Shown piece after piece: positions 8,146-19,217 of a stretch of 51,361 nt of DNA. The stretch spans positions 1 through 51,361 of the forward strand of contig NZ_JAAKZX010000050.1 of assembly GCF_011045025.1 (NCBI RefSeq), written 5' to 3'. The notes below the pieces were generated by a model that saw only the letters and a program-made list of their open reading frames with translations, ran no database searches and was not told the origin of the DNA. The DNA comes from Streptomyces ureilyticus (GTDB taxonomy: Bacteria; Actinomycetota; Actinomycetes; Streptomycetales; Streptomycetaceae). The translations under genes were made by a program, and so were the position numbers. Each line of letters begins with the position of its first letter. Positions within the stretch are counted from its first letter, which is position 1.

Positions 8146-9248
8146 ACGGGCTCCTTGACGTCGGCGCCGACGGCGTCGGCGAGGGTGGCGTACGGGCTGG
8201 TACGAAGGCGTGCCGCGAGTCCCTTGTGGATCGCGCGGCCCCAGAAGGGGCCCTCGTAGATGAAGGCGCTGTAGCCCTGGACCAGGGTGGCGCCGGCCAG
8301 GATGCGCTGCCAGACGTCCTCGGCGTTCTCGATGCCGCCGACGCCCACGAGCGTGATGTCGTCGCCTACGCGCGCGTAGAGGCGACGCAGCACCTCCAGG
8401 GAGCGCGCTTTCAGCGGCGCACCGGAGAGGCCGCCGGTTTCCTTCACGAGGGAGGGTCCGGATGTCAAACCGAGTCCCTCGCGCGCGATGGTGGTGTTCG
8501 TGGCGATGATCCCGTCCAGGCCGAGCTCCACGGCGAGGTCGGCGACGGCGTCGATGTCCTCGTCGGCGAGATCGGGCGCGATCTTCACCAGGAGCGGGAC
8601 GCGGCGCTCGGTCACGGCCTGGTCGGCGGCCTCGCGGACGGCGCTCAGCAGGGGGCGCAGATGATCCACCGCCTGCAGATTCCTGAGGCCCGGTGTGTTC
8701 GGCGAGGAGACGTTGACCACCAGGTAGTCGGCGTGGCGGGCAAGCCGCTGCGTCGATTTCACGTAGTCGCCGACCGCCTCGGCCTCGGGTACGACCTTGG
8801 TCTTGCCGATGTTGACGCCCACGACGGTCTTGAAGACCGCCTCACGGCCTGCCAGGCGCTCCGCCACGGCTGCCGAGCCCTCGTTGTTGAACCCCATGCG
8901 GTTGATCAGCGCCCGGTCCGGCACAAGCCGGAACAGCCGCTTACGGGGGTTGCCGGGCTGCGGCTCCCCCGTGACCGTGCCGATCTCGACGTGGTCGAAG
9001 CCGAGCATCGACATCCCGTCGACCGCGATCGCGTTCTTGTCGAAGCCGGCCGCGAGCCCGAACGGCCCGTGCATCCGCAGCCCGAGGGCCTCGGTGCGCA
9101 GTTCCTTGTGGCGCGGAGCGAGAGCCGCCGCGAGGAACGTACGCAGCACGGGGATGCGGGCGGCGAGGCGGATCCAGGCGACGGCCAGGTGGTGGGCCCG
9201 CTCCGGGTCCATTCGTTTGAAGAACAAACTGAAGAACAGTGAGTACAT
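8142..9248 (-). CDS. pyrD: Dihydroorotate dehydrogenase (quinone), class 2
   Basis: A 368-residue FMN enzyme that oxidises dihydroorotate to orotate and passes electrons to membrane quinone. The amphipathic N-terminal helical extension (MYSLFFSLFFKRMDPERAHH) that associates class 2 enzymes with the membrane is present. NRMGFNNEG and NVSSPNTPGLRNLQ, with the catalytic Ser characteristic of class 2, are intact, as are the FMN phosphate-binding glycines (VGVGGI) near the end. It begins 4 bases after carB and overlaps pyrF by 4 bases. Confidence 0.96.
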   Translation of the reverse strand: MYSLFFSLFFKRMDPERAHHLAVAWIRLAARIPVLRTFLAAALAPRHKELRTEALGLRMHGPFGLAAGFDKNAIAVDGMSMLGFDHVEIGTVTGEPQPGNPRKRLFRLVPDRALINRMGFNNEGSAAVAERLAGREAVFKTVVGVNIGKTKVVPEAEAVGDYVKSTQRLARHADYLVVNVSSPNTPGLRNLQAVDHLRPLLSAVREAADQAVTERRVPLLVKIAPDLADEDIDAVADLAVELGLDGIIATNTTIAREGLGLTSGPSLVKETGGLSGAPLKARSLEVLRRLYARVGDDITLVGVGGIENAEDVWQRILAGATLVQGYSAFIYEGPFWGRAIHKGLAARLRTSPYATLADAVGADVKEPV

Positions 9249-9252
9249 GGCG

Positions 9253-12553
<3,301 letters not shown>

Positions 12554-12561
<8 letters not shown>

Positions 12562-13705
12562 GCTGGGCTCCCTTTTCTGCCATGAGCTCTACGAAGCGGT
12601 CGAACAGGTAGGCCGCGTCGTGCGGGCCCGCCGCCGCCTCGGGGTGGTACTGGACGCTGAACGCCGGCTGGTCGAGCAGCTGGAGCCCCTCGACGACCTG
12701 GTCGTTCAGGCAGACGTGCGAGACCTCGGCACGCCCGTAGGGGGTGTCGCTGACGCGGTCGAGCGGCGCGTCGACGGCGAAACCGTGGTTATGCGCGGTG
12801 ACCTCGACCTTGCCGGTCGTACGGTCCTGGACCGGCTGGTTGATGCCCCGGTGGCCGTACTTCAGCTTGTACGTGCCGAAGCCGAGCGCGCGCCCCAGGA
12901 TCTGGTTGCCGAAACAGATGCCGAAGAGCGGGATCTTGCGCTCGAGCACGGCGCGCATCAGGGCGACCGGGTGCTCGGCCCTCTCCGGGTCGCCGGGACC
13001 GTTGGAGAAGAACACGCCGTCGGGGCCGACCGCGTGGATGTCCTCGGCGGTCGCGGTGGCGGGCAGCACATGCACCTCGATCCCCCGCTCGGCCATACGG
13101 TGCGGGGTCATGCCCTTGATGCCGAGGTCCACGGCGGCGACGGTGAACTTCTTCTCGCCGAGGGCGGGGACGACGTACGCCTCCTCCGTGGCGACCTCCT
13201 CGTACAGGCTGGCGCCCTTCATCTCGGGGGCCTGACGCACCTCGGCGAGCATGGTGCCTTCGTCGGGCAGCGCGTTCCCGGAGAAGATCCCGACGCGCAT
13301 GGCGCCGCGCTCGCGCAGATGGCGGGTGAGCGCCCGGGTGTCGATGCCGGAGATCCCGACGACGTCCTGCCGGGCGAGCTCCTCGTCGAGCGAGCCGCGG
13401 GAGCGCCAGTTGGAGGGCACGCGCGCGGGGTCGCGTACGACATAGCCGGCGACCCAGATCCGCTTCGACTCGGGGTCCTCGTCGTTGACACCGGTGTTGC
13501 CGACGTGCGGGGCGGTCATCACGACGACCTGGCGGTGGTACGAGGGGTCGGTGAGGGTCTCCTGGTAGCCGGTCATCCCGGTGGAGAAGACGGCCTCTCC
13601 GAAGGTCACCCCCACGGCCCCGTAGGCGCGGCCACGGAAGATCCGGCCGTCCTCCAGGACGAGTACGGCGGGAGTTCTGGAGGCTCCCCTGGTGGAGGTG
13701 GTCAT
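12554..13705 (-). CDS. carA: Carbamoyl-phosphate synthase small (glutaminase) subunit
   Basis: A 383-residue class I glutamine amidotransferase subunit that hydrolyses glutamine and channels ammonia to CarB. The nucleophile Cys is in FGICFGNQILGRALG, with the His/Glu pair in QYHPEAAAGP; the N-terminal CarA-specific domain starts TPAVLVLEDGRIFRG. The ATG at 13705 overlaps the stop of the upstream PH-like membrane gene (ATGA), which is why I prefer it to an in-frame start 20 codons earlier. The 3' end overlaps carB by 8 bases. Confidence 0.96.
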
Positions 13706-14280
13706 CGTGCGCCTTCCGTCTTGTTGCTGTCCTTGTCGATCATCTGGTTCAGGGTCTCGACCCACTCGTTGTGCTCGGCCGCGTGGTCGGAACGGAACCC
13801 GGAGTCGAGCAGCCTGTCGCCGTGCTCCCAGGTGACGACCAGCAGGCCGCCCTCGGTGAGGACCTTGCCCGCGATGCCCTTGTCGAGCCGGGCCTCACGC
13901 AAGGCCTCCAGCGGCACGAAGAAGTCGGCCGCTCCGGGGCGTACGACATCCAGGCCCGCGTCCGTCAGCGTGAGTTCGACCCGGCTGCGGGTGCCCAGGC
14001 CGCGCGCCACGATCCGGTCGAGCCACTGGCCTGCGGTTGTCGAGCCGTGGTAGCGCCCGCTCAACGTCAGCTTCACCGGGCCGGGCTCGTCCGGCGCCTG
14101 GAGCAGTTCGGGCAGGTCGCCCTGGAGCGTGCCGCGCCACTTCCAGCCCTCGCGCATCAGCCAGTAGACGAGGGCGACGAAGAGCGCGAGGCCCACGAGC
14201 CAGCCGATGCGGGCGGCCCAGTCGGTCACTTCCGCCGACTTCTGTTCCGCGGCGTAGGTCAGGTGCGTCAGTGGTGTCAC
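13702..14280 (-). CDS. PH-like domain membrane protein embedded in the pyr operon
   Basis: A 192-residue protein of unknown function. An N-terminal segment of about 24 residues (TYAAEQKSAEVTDWAARIG) is followed by one transmembrane helix (IGWLVGLALFVALVYWLMREG). The remaining 140 residues form a predicted beta-rich cytosolic domain with KLTLSGRYHGSTT, VELTLTDAGLDVVRPGAADFFVPL and LLVVTWEHGDRLLDSGFRSD, which resembles bacterial PH-like modules. Both ends are locked into the operon: the GTG at 14280 overlaps the pyrC stop (GTGA) and the stop overlaps the carA start (ATGA). I recall a homologue at the same place in other Streptomyces. A role in pyrimidine synthesis is inference from position only. 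Confidence 0.85.
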   Translation of the reverse strand: MTPLTHLTYAAEQKSAEVTDWAARIGWLVGLALFVALVYWLMREGWKWRGTLQGDLPELLQAPDEPGPVKLTLSGRYHGSTTAGQWLDRIVARGLGTRSRVELTLTDAGLDVVRPGAADFFVPLEALREARLDKGIAGKVLTEGGLLVVTWEHGDRLLDSGFRSDHAAEHNEWVETLNQMIDKDSNKTEGAR

Positions 14281-15563
14281 GCGAGCTTCCCGTCGACGAG
14301 CGTGGCGCGGCCCCGCAGCCATGTGTGCGTGACACGGCCCGGCAGCTCACGACCCTCGTACGGAGTGTTGCGGCTGCGCGACGCGAAGCCCGTGGGGTCC
14401 ACGTTCCCACGGTATGCCGGATCGACCAGCGTGAGGTTGGCGGGCTCACCTGCCGAGACGGGGCGGCCGTGGCCTGTCGCCCGGCCGATCCGGGCGGGCT
14501 TGAAGGACATCCGGTCCGCGACGCCGGCCCAGTCGAGCAGCCCGCTGTCGACCATCGTCTGCTGGACCACGGACAGCGCGGTCTCCAGGCCGACCATGCC
14601 CATGGCCGCCGCGGCCCACTCGCAGTCCTTGTCCTCGTGCGGGTGCGGGGCGTGGTCGGTGGCGACGATGTCGATCGTGCCGTCGGCGAGCGCCTCGCGC
14701 AGTGCCATGACGTCGCGCTCGGTGCGCAGCGGCGGGTTGACCTTGTAGACCGGGTTGTACGAGCGGACCAGCTCATCGGTGAGGAGCAGGTGGTGCGGGG
14801 TGACTTCGGCGGTGACGTCGATGCCGCGGGACTTGGCCCAGCGCACGATCTCCACCGAGCCGGCGGTCGACAGATGGCAGATGTGCACCCGGGAGTGCAC
14901 GTGCTCGGCGAGCAGCACATCGCGCGCGATGATCGACTCCTCGGCGACTGCGGGCCAGCCGCCGAGCCCCAACTCGGCCGAGACGACGCCCTCGTTCATC
15001 TGGGCGCCCTCGGTCAGCCGCGGCTCCTGCGCGTGCTGGGCCACGACACCGCCGAAGGCCTTCACGTACTCCAGCGCCCGCCGCATGATCACGGCGTCGT
15101 CCACGCACTTGCCGTCGTCGGAGAAGACGGTGACGCCGGCCGCCGACTCGTGCATGGCGCCCAGTTCGGCGAGCTTCTTGCCCTCCAGGCCGACGGTGAC
15201 GGCTCCGATGGGCTGCACATCGCAGTAGCCGTGCTGCTGTCCGAGCCGGTAGACCTGCTCGACCACACCGGCGGTGTCGGCGACCGGGAAGGTGTTGGCC
15301 ATGGCGAACACGGCCGTGTAACCGCCGCTCGCGGCAGCCCGAGTACCGGTCAGGACGGTCTCGGAGTCCTCACGCCCGGGCTCGCGCAGGTGGGTGTGCA
15401 GGTCGACGAGGCCCGGCAGAAGCACCTTGCCTTCGGCCTCGACGACCTCGGCTCCCTCGGCGGGAAGTCCGGCACCGACCTCCACGATGGTGTCGCCGTC
15501 GATCAGGACGTCCTGCGGCTCGCCGCCGAGCACCTTCGCACCACGGATCAGGATCTTGCTCAT
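14277..15563 (-). CDS. pyrC: Dihydroorotase, class I
   Basis: A 428-residue amidohydrolase that cyclises carbamoyl aspartate to dihydroorotate. Metal-binding signatures are all present: DLHTHLREPG near residue 57, the downstream His residues in VVAQHAQEP and HICHLSTAGSVEIVR, and the catalytic Asp in IVATDHAPHPHEDKDCEW. The length fits the long class I enzymes that occur with a pyrB partner. It starts 5 bases after pyrB and overlaps the PH-like membrane gene by 4 bases. Confidence 0.97.
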   Translation of the reverse strand: MSKILIRGAKVLGGEPQDVLIDGDTIVEVGAGLPAEGAEVVEAEGKVLLPGLVDLHTHLREPGREDSETVLTGTRAAASGGYTAVFAMANTFPVADTAGVVEQVYRLGQQHGYCDVQPIGAVTVGLEGKKLAELGAMHESAAGVTVFSDDGKCVDDAVIMRRALEYVKAFGGVVAQHAQEPRLTEGAQMNEGVVSAELGLGGWPAVAEESIIARDVLLAEHVHSRVHICHLSTAGSVEIVRWAKSRGIDVTAEVTPHHLLLTDELVRSYNPVYKVNPPLRTERDVMALREALADGTIDIVATDHAPHPHEDKDCEWAAAAMGMVGLETALSVVQQTMVDSGLLDWAGVADRMSFKPARIGRATGHGRPVSAGEPANLTLVDPAYRGNVDPTGFASRSRNTPYEGRELPGRVTHTWLRGRATLVDGKLA

Positions 15564-15568
15564 GTGTC

Positions 15569-16546
15569 TTACTTCTCCTCGGTACGGCTGTGGGTGACGG
15601 CGGGCTCATTGCCGCCCAGGAGCAGGTACAGGACCGCCATGCGGATCGAGACACCATTCGCCACCTGCTCGATGGCGGTGCAGCGGTCGGAGTCGGCGAC
15701 CTCGGCGGTGATCTCCATGCCGCGGACCATCGGCCCGGGGTGCATCACGATGGCGTGCTCGGGCATCCGCGCCATGCGGTCGCCGTCGAGGCCGTAACGC
15801 CGTGAGTACTCGCGCTCGGTCGGGAAGAAGGCCGCGTTCATCCGCTCGCGCTGGACGCGCAGCATCATCACCGCGTCGGACTTGGGCAGCGTGCTGTCCA
15901 GGTCGTACGACACCTCGCAGGGCCAGGTCTCCACGCCGACCGGCAGCAGGGTGGGCGGGGCGACGAGGGTGACCTGGGCGCCGAGGGTGTGCAACAGGTC
16001 GACGTTCGAGCGGGCGACCCGGCCGTGCAGGATGTCGCCGACGATCGTGATGCGCTTGCCGTCGAGGTCCTGCCCGAGCCCGGCGTCCCGCCCGACGAGG
16101 CGGCGCCGCATCGTGAAGGCGTCGAGCAGGGCCTGGGTGGGGTGCTGGTGGGTGCCGTCGCCGGCGTTGATGACGGCGGCGTCGATCCAGCCGGAGGTCG
16201 CGAGGCGGTACGGGGCTCCGGAGGCGCCGTGCCGGATGACGACGGCGTCGACGCCCATCGCCTCCAGAGTCTGGGCGGTGTCCTTCAGGGACTCGCCCTT
16301 GGAGACACTGGACCCCTTGGCGGTGAAGTTGATCACATCCGCGGAGAGGCGCTTCTCGGCGGCCTCGAAGGAGATCCGGGTACGGGTCGAGTCCTCGAAG
16401 AAGAGGTTGACGACGGTGCGGCCGCGCAGGGTCGGCAGTTTCTTGATCGGCCGGTCGGCGACCCGGGCCATCTCCTCGGCGGTGTCGAGGATCAGGACGG
16501 CGTCGTCGCGGGTGAGGTCGGCGGCCGAGATGAGATGACGCTGCAT
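15569..16546 (-). CDS. pyrB: Aspartate carbamoyltransferase catalytic subunit
   Basis: A 325-residue transferase that joins carbamoyl phosphate and aspartate, the committed step of pyrimidine synthesis. The carbamoyl-phosphate motif FEDSTRTRISFEAAEKRL and the HPTQALLDAFTM motif are intact; the aspartate-binding region follows near VMMLRVQRERM. No pyrI regulatory subunit gene is present. A 121-base gap with a possible hairpin separates it from pyrR, the largest gap in the operon. Confidence 0.97.
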   Translation of the reverse strand: MQRHLISAADLTRDDAVLILDTAEEMARVADRPIKKLPTLRGRTVVNLFFEDSTRTRISFEAAEKRLSADVINFTAKGSSVSKGESLKDTAQTLEAMGVDAVVIRHGASGAPYRLATSGWIDAAVINAGDGTHQHPTQALLDAFTMRRRLVGRDAGLGQDLDGKRITIVGDILHGRVARSNVDLLHTLGAQVTLVAPPTLLPVGVETWPCEVSYDLDSTLPKSDAVMMLRVQRERMNAAFFPTEREYSRRYGLDGDRMARMPEHAIVMHPGPMVRGMEITAEVADSDRCTAIEQVANGVSIRMAVLYLLLGGNEPAVTHSRTEEK

Positions 16547-16586
16547 CTGTCAGGCTCCGTAAGGCAGTTCAGTTCGGGAGGCGAGG

Positions 16587-16611
16587 GCCCGGCGGGAGGT
16601 CGCAGCCGGGC
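16587..16611 (-). promoter_or_regulatory. Hairpin in the pyrR-pyrB gap, possible regulatory element
   Basis: GCCCGGC at 16587-16593 pairs with GCCGGGC at 16605-16611 around an 11-base loop, within the only sizeable gap of the pyr operon. A complementary CCGTAAG/CTTACGG pair also brackets the gap. This could be a processing, attenuation or PyrR-responsive structure, but I see no U-tract and no clear match to the PyrR-binding loop of Bacillus. Confidence 0.3.
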
Positions 16612-16667
16612 AGGCAGACACGCAGAGGCGCACTCGGGGGCTTACGGCAGGGACGTACGCCGGAGTG

Positions 16668-17240
16668 CTACTGCTGCGCGCCCGGTGCGGGCTGCTTGGC
16701 GCCGAGCAGCACGGTGTCGCGACCGTCCTCCTCGGCGAGCTGGACCTTGACCGTCTCCCGCAACGACGTGGGGAGGTTCTTGCCGACGTAGTCGGCGCGG
16801 ATCGGGAGTTCTCGATGGCCCCGGTCGACGAGGACCGCGAGTTGCACGGCACGCGGACGGCCGATGTCGTTCAGCGCGTCGAGCGCGGCGCGGATGGTGC
16901 GGCCGGAGAAGAGTACGTCGTCGACGAGGACGACCAGCCGGCCGTCGATGCCGTCGGCCGGGATGTCGGTGCGGGCCAGCGCACGTGGCGGCTTCATGCG
17001 CAGGTCGTCGCGGTACATGGTGATGTCGAGCGAGCCCACCGGGACCTTGCGTTCGGTGATCTCCTCGAGCTTGGCGGCGAGCCGCTGGGCGAGGAAGACG
17101 CCTCTGGTCGGAATGCCGAGAAGCACCACGTCGTCGGCGCCCTTGGCACGCTCGACGATCTCGTGGGCGATGCGGGTCAACACCCGCGCGATGTCGGGGC
17201 CTTCGAGCACGGCCCGGGATTCGGACTGCTGTGTGTCCAT
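16668..17240 (-). CDS. pyrR: Bifunctional PyrR (pyr operon regulator / uracil phosphoribosyltransferase)
   Basis: A 190-residue member of the PRTase fold. The PRPP-binding signature VVLVDDVLFSGRTIRAALDAL lies near the middle, and the family segments DVVLLGIPTRGVFLAQRLA and GSLDITMYRDDL are well conserved. Family members bind pyr mRNA when UMP is high and can convert uracil plus PRPP to UMP. It is the first gene of the pyr operon, supporting an autoregulatory role. The ATG at 17240 has a purine-rich GGAGAAGGGGG upstream. It is divergent from bldD. Confidence 0.95.
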   Translation of the reverse strand: MDTQQSESRAVLEGPDIARVLTRIAHEIVERAKGADDVVLLGIPTRGVFLAQRLAAKLEEITERKVPVGSLDITMYRDDLRMKPPRALARTDIPADGIDGRLVVLVDDVLFSGRTIRAALDALNDIGRPRAVQLAVLVDRGHRELPIRADYVGKNLPTSLRETVKVQLAEEDGRDTVLLGAKQPAPGAQQ

Positions 17241-17277
17241 ACGAGACGGACCCCCTTCTCCGCCTCACGGGACGGAC

Positions 17278-17306
17278 CTTAAAGGACGTCGGAATTGCGC
17301 CAACAA
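17278..17306 (-). promoter_or_regulatory. Candidate pyrR operon promoter
   Basis: On the minus strand TTGTTG (17306-17301) and TTTAAG (17283-17278) are separated by 17 bases, upstream of the pyrR ATG at 17240. The -10 match is weak, so this is tentative. It would give a leader of about 30 bases, too short for a classical Bacillus-type attenuator. Confidence 0.3.
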
Positions 17307-17413
17307 CGGTACCAGCCCGGCAACGGCCCTGATCACCCCCCTGGAGTCACTCCCCCACCACCTGACGTCACTTCTCCCGGCTCGCACGGATGGGGCGGGC
17401 GGGACCATTCGGC

Positions 17414-17443
17414 TTGACGGGGGAGAGTAACGCTGCGTAACCT
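17414..17443 (+). promoter_or_regulatory. Candidate bldD promoter
   Basis: TTGACG at 17414-17419 and TAACCT at 17438-17443 are separated by 18 bases, a good match to the housekeeping sigma factor consensus in Streptomyces. The -10 element ends at the first base of the BldD box, so bound BldD would cover the start site and repress its own gene, which is known behaviour for bldD. Confidence 0.6.
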
Positions 17444-17455
17444 CACAGTGAGTCA
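17443..17455 (+). promoter_or_regulatory. BldD box (autoregulatory operator)
   Basis: TCACAGTGAGTCA matches 12 of 13 positions of the pseudo-palindromic BldD consensus TNACNCWGNGTNA; only position 6 (G for C) differs. It overlaps the -10 element and lies about 50 bases before the bldD ATG. Because pyrR is divergent, the same site could also influence the pyr operon, but it is about 200 bases from the pyrR start. Confidence 0.75.
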
Positions 17456-17503
17456 CCAGCCGCGAAGCAAAACCGCACGTCGACACAGTGTCCGGGGAGC
17501 TAT

Positions 17504-18004
17504 ATGTCCAGCGAATACGCCAAACAGCTCGGGGCCAAGCTCCGCGCGATCCGTACCCAGCAGGGCCTTTCCCTCCACGGCGTCGAGGAGAAGTCCCAGG
17601 GACGCTGGAAGGCGGTCGTGGTCGGTTCGTACGAGCGCGGCGACCGCGCCGTGACCGTGCAGCGCCTCGCCGAGCTGGCGGACTTCTACGGCGTTCCGGT
17701 GCAGGAGCTGCTGCCGGGCACCACGCCGGGCGGCGCCGCCGAGCCGCCGCCGAAGCTGGTCCTGGACCTGGAGCGGCTGGCCCACGTCCCGGCCGAGAAG
17801 GCGGGCCCCCTTCAGCGTTACGCGGCGACGATCCAGTCCCAGCGCGGCGACTACAACGGCAAGGTGCTCTCGATCCGCCAGGACGACCTGCGCACCCTGG
17901 CCGTGATCTACGACCAGTCCCCCTCGGTTCTCACCGAGCAGCTGATCAACTGGGGCGTCCTCGACGCGGACGCGCGCCGCGCGGTCTCCCACGAAGAGGC
18001 CTGA
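17504..18004 (+). CDS. bldD: Developmental master repressor BldD
   Basis: A 166-residue transcription factor that, with c-di-GMP, represses sporulation genes during vegetative growth. Residues 1-75 form an XRE-type helix-turn-helix domain (LGAKLRAIRTQQGLSLHGVEE, then YERGDRAVTVQRLAELADFYG). The C-terminal domain holds the c-di-GMP signature RxD-X8-RxxD exactly: R114-G-D116, eight residues, then R125-Q-D-D128, the arrangement that binds a tetrameric c-di-GMP and drives dimerisation. The ATG at 17504 is preceded by GGGGAG. It is one of only three plus-strand genes and ends in a strong terminator, so it is monocistronic. Confidence 0.98.
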   Translation: MSSEYAKQLGAKLRAIRTQQGLSLHGVEEKSQGRWKAVVVGSYERGDRAVTVQRLAELADFYGVPVQELLPGTTPGGAAEPPPKLVLDLERLAHVPAEKAGPLQRYAATIQSQRGDYNGKVLSIRQDDLRTLAVIYDQSPSVLTEQLINWGVLDADARRAVSHEEA

Positions 18005-18030
18005 CTGGCCTCGGCCCCTGAAGAAACGTG

Positions 18031-18081
18031 CCGCCGGGGTGGCCGGAACCTGAGCGTTCCGGCCACCCCGGCGGTTTTGTT
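18031..18081 (+). terminator. Intrinsic terminator of bldD
   Basis: Bases 18031-18049 pair perfectly with 18056-18074 (19-bp stem, 6-base loop), followed by TTTTGTT at 18075-18081. This is a textbook intrinsic terminator for bldD. Confidence 0.92.
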
Positions 18082-18109
18082 CCGGCTTCCGGCCCGCGCA
18101 GAACAGGCC

Positions 18110-18141
18110 GGAGGGCCCGCAGCCGGTGCTGCGGGCCCTCC
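18110..18141 (-). terminator. Hairpin downstream of nusB
   Basis: GGAGGGCCCGCAG at 18110-18122 pairs with 18129-18141 (13 bp, 6-base loop), 16 bases beyond the nusB stop on the minus strand. No U-run follows. With the bldD terminator it insulates two convergent transcripts. Confidence 0.7.
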
Positions 18142-18157
18142 GTGACGACCTGTGGCA

Positions 18158-18589
18158 CTACTCGTCCCGACGCAAGGACGGCTTCAGGTCCTTGAAGCGG
18201 CCGAGGAGGCCGTTCACGAAGGCCGGGGACTCGTCCGTGGAGAACTCCTTGGCGAGCTGGACCATCTCGTCGAGGACGACGGCGTCCGGCGTCTCGTCGA
18301 CCCAGATCAGCTCGTACGCGCCGATGCGCAGGATGTTGCGGTCGACGACCGGCATTCTGTCCAGCGTCCAGTCGACCGCGTACTGCGCGATGAGCTCGTC
18401 GATGCGCTGGGCACGCTTGGCGTAGCCCTCCACCAGCTGCATCGTGTACTCGCTCACCGGCGGCTGCCGGGTGTCGGTCCGGGAGTGCCGGATCCAGTCC
18501 GCGAGGACCGTCAGGACGTCCACGCCGCGCTGATCGCCCTCGAAGAGGATCTGGAAGGCGCGCTTGCGGGCCGTATTGCGGGCAGCCAC
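18158..18589 (-). CDS. nusB: Transcription antitermination factor NusB
   Basis: A 143-residue all-helical RNA-binding protein that, with NusE (ribosomal protein S10), binds boxA in rRNA leaders to prevent premature termination. It starts AARNTARKRAFQILFEGDQRG and carries the family segments VDRNILRIGAYEL and TPDAVVLDEMVQLAKEFSTDE and the near-terminal FVNGLLGRF. The GTG at 18589 lies 2 bases after the efp stop, so I set the start there; frames running further upstream overlap efp. efp-nusB is a widespread gene pair. Confidence 0.95.
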   Translation of the reverse strand: MAARNTARKRAFQILFEGDQRGVDVLTVLADWIRHSRTDTRQPPVSEYTMQLVEGYAKRAQRIDELIAQYAVDWTLDRMPVVDRNILRIGAYELIWVDETPDAVVLDEMVQLAKEFSTDESPAFVNGLLGRFKDLKPSLRRDE

Positions 18590-18591
18590 GG

Positions 18592-19158
18592 TTAGCTGTT
18601 CACCCGGCCGAGGTAGTCGCTCGAGCGGGTGTCGACCTTGATCTTCTCGCCGGTGGTGATGAAGAGCGGCACGTTGATCTGGTGGCCGGTCTCCAGGATG
18701 GCGGGCTTGGTGCCACCGGTGGACCGGTCGCCCTGGACGCCCGGCTCGGTCTCCTGGATGGTCAGCTCGACGGCGGCGGGCAGCTCGACGAAGAGCACCT
18801 CGCCCTCGTGCTGGGCGACGGTCGCGGTGAAGCCCTCGACCAGGAAGTTGGCGGCGTCGCCGACGGCCTTCCTGTCGACGTGGAGCTGGTCGTACGTCTC
18901 CATGTCCATGAAGACGAAGTACTCGCCGTCCATGTACGAGAACTGCATGTCGCGCTTGTCGACGGTGGCCGTTTCGACCTTGACGCCGGCGTTGAACGTC
19001 TTGTCGACGACCTTGCCGGAGAGCACGTTCTTGAGCTTGGTGCGCACGAAGGCCGGGCCCTTGCCGGGCTTGACGTGCTGGAACTCGACGACGGACCAGA
19101 GCTGGCCGCCTTCGAGCTTGAGCACCAGGCCGTTCTTGAGGTCGTTCGTGGAAGCCAC
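18592..19158 (-). CDS. efp: Elongation factor P, PGKGP-loop type
   Basis: A 188-residue translation factor that rescues ribosomes stalled on consecutive prolines. Domain I (KOW-like) carries the tip loop K30-P-G-K33-G-P-A, where Lys33 is the residue that other lineages post-translationally modify. The palindromic PGKGP loop is typical of actinobacterial EF-P, reported to act without modification; no epmA-like or ymfI-like gene is nearby. Domains II and III follow, with the C-terminal signature region IKVDTRSSDYLGRV. The ATG at 19158 fits the family length. Confidence 0.97.
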   Translation of the reverse strand: MASTNDLKNGLVLKLEGGQLWSVVEFQHVKPGKGPAFVRTKLKNVLSGKVVDKTFNAGVKVETATVDKRDMQFSYMDGEYFVFMDMETYDQLHVDRKAVGDAANFLVEGFTATVAQHEGEVLFVELPAAVELTIQETEPGVQGDRSTGGTKPAILETGHQINVPLFITTGEKIKVDTRSSDYLGRVNS

Positions 19159-19217
19159 GGTTGCGGAATCTCCTGGACTGACGTGGACGACCCCGGGGCA
19201 GGCGCACAGCTCGGAGG

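Noticed and set aside
17241..17340. Bacillus-type PyrR attenuator before pyrR
   Set aside because: The leader is short, with no terminator hairpin and U-tract upstream of pyrR.
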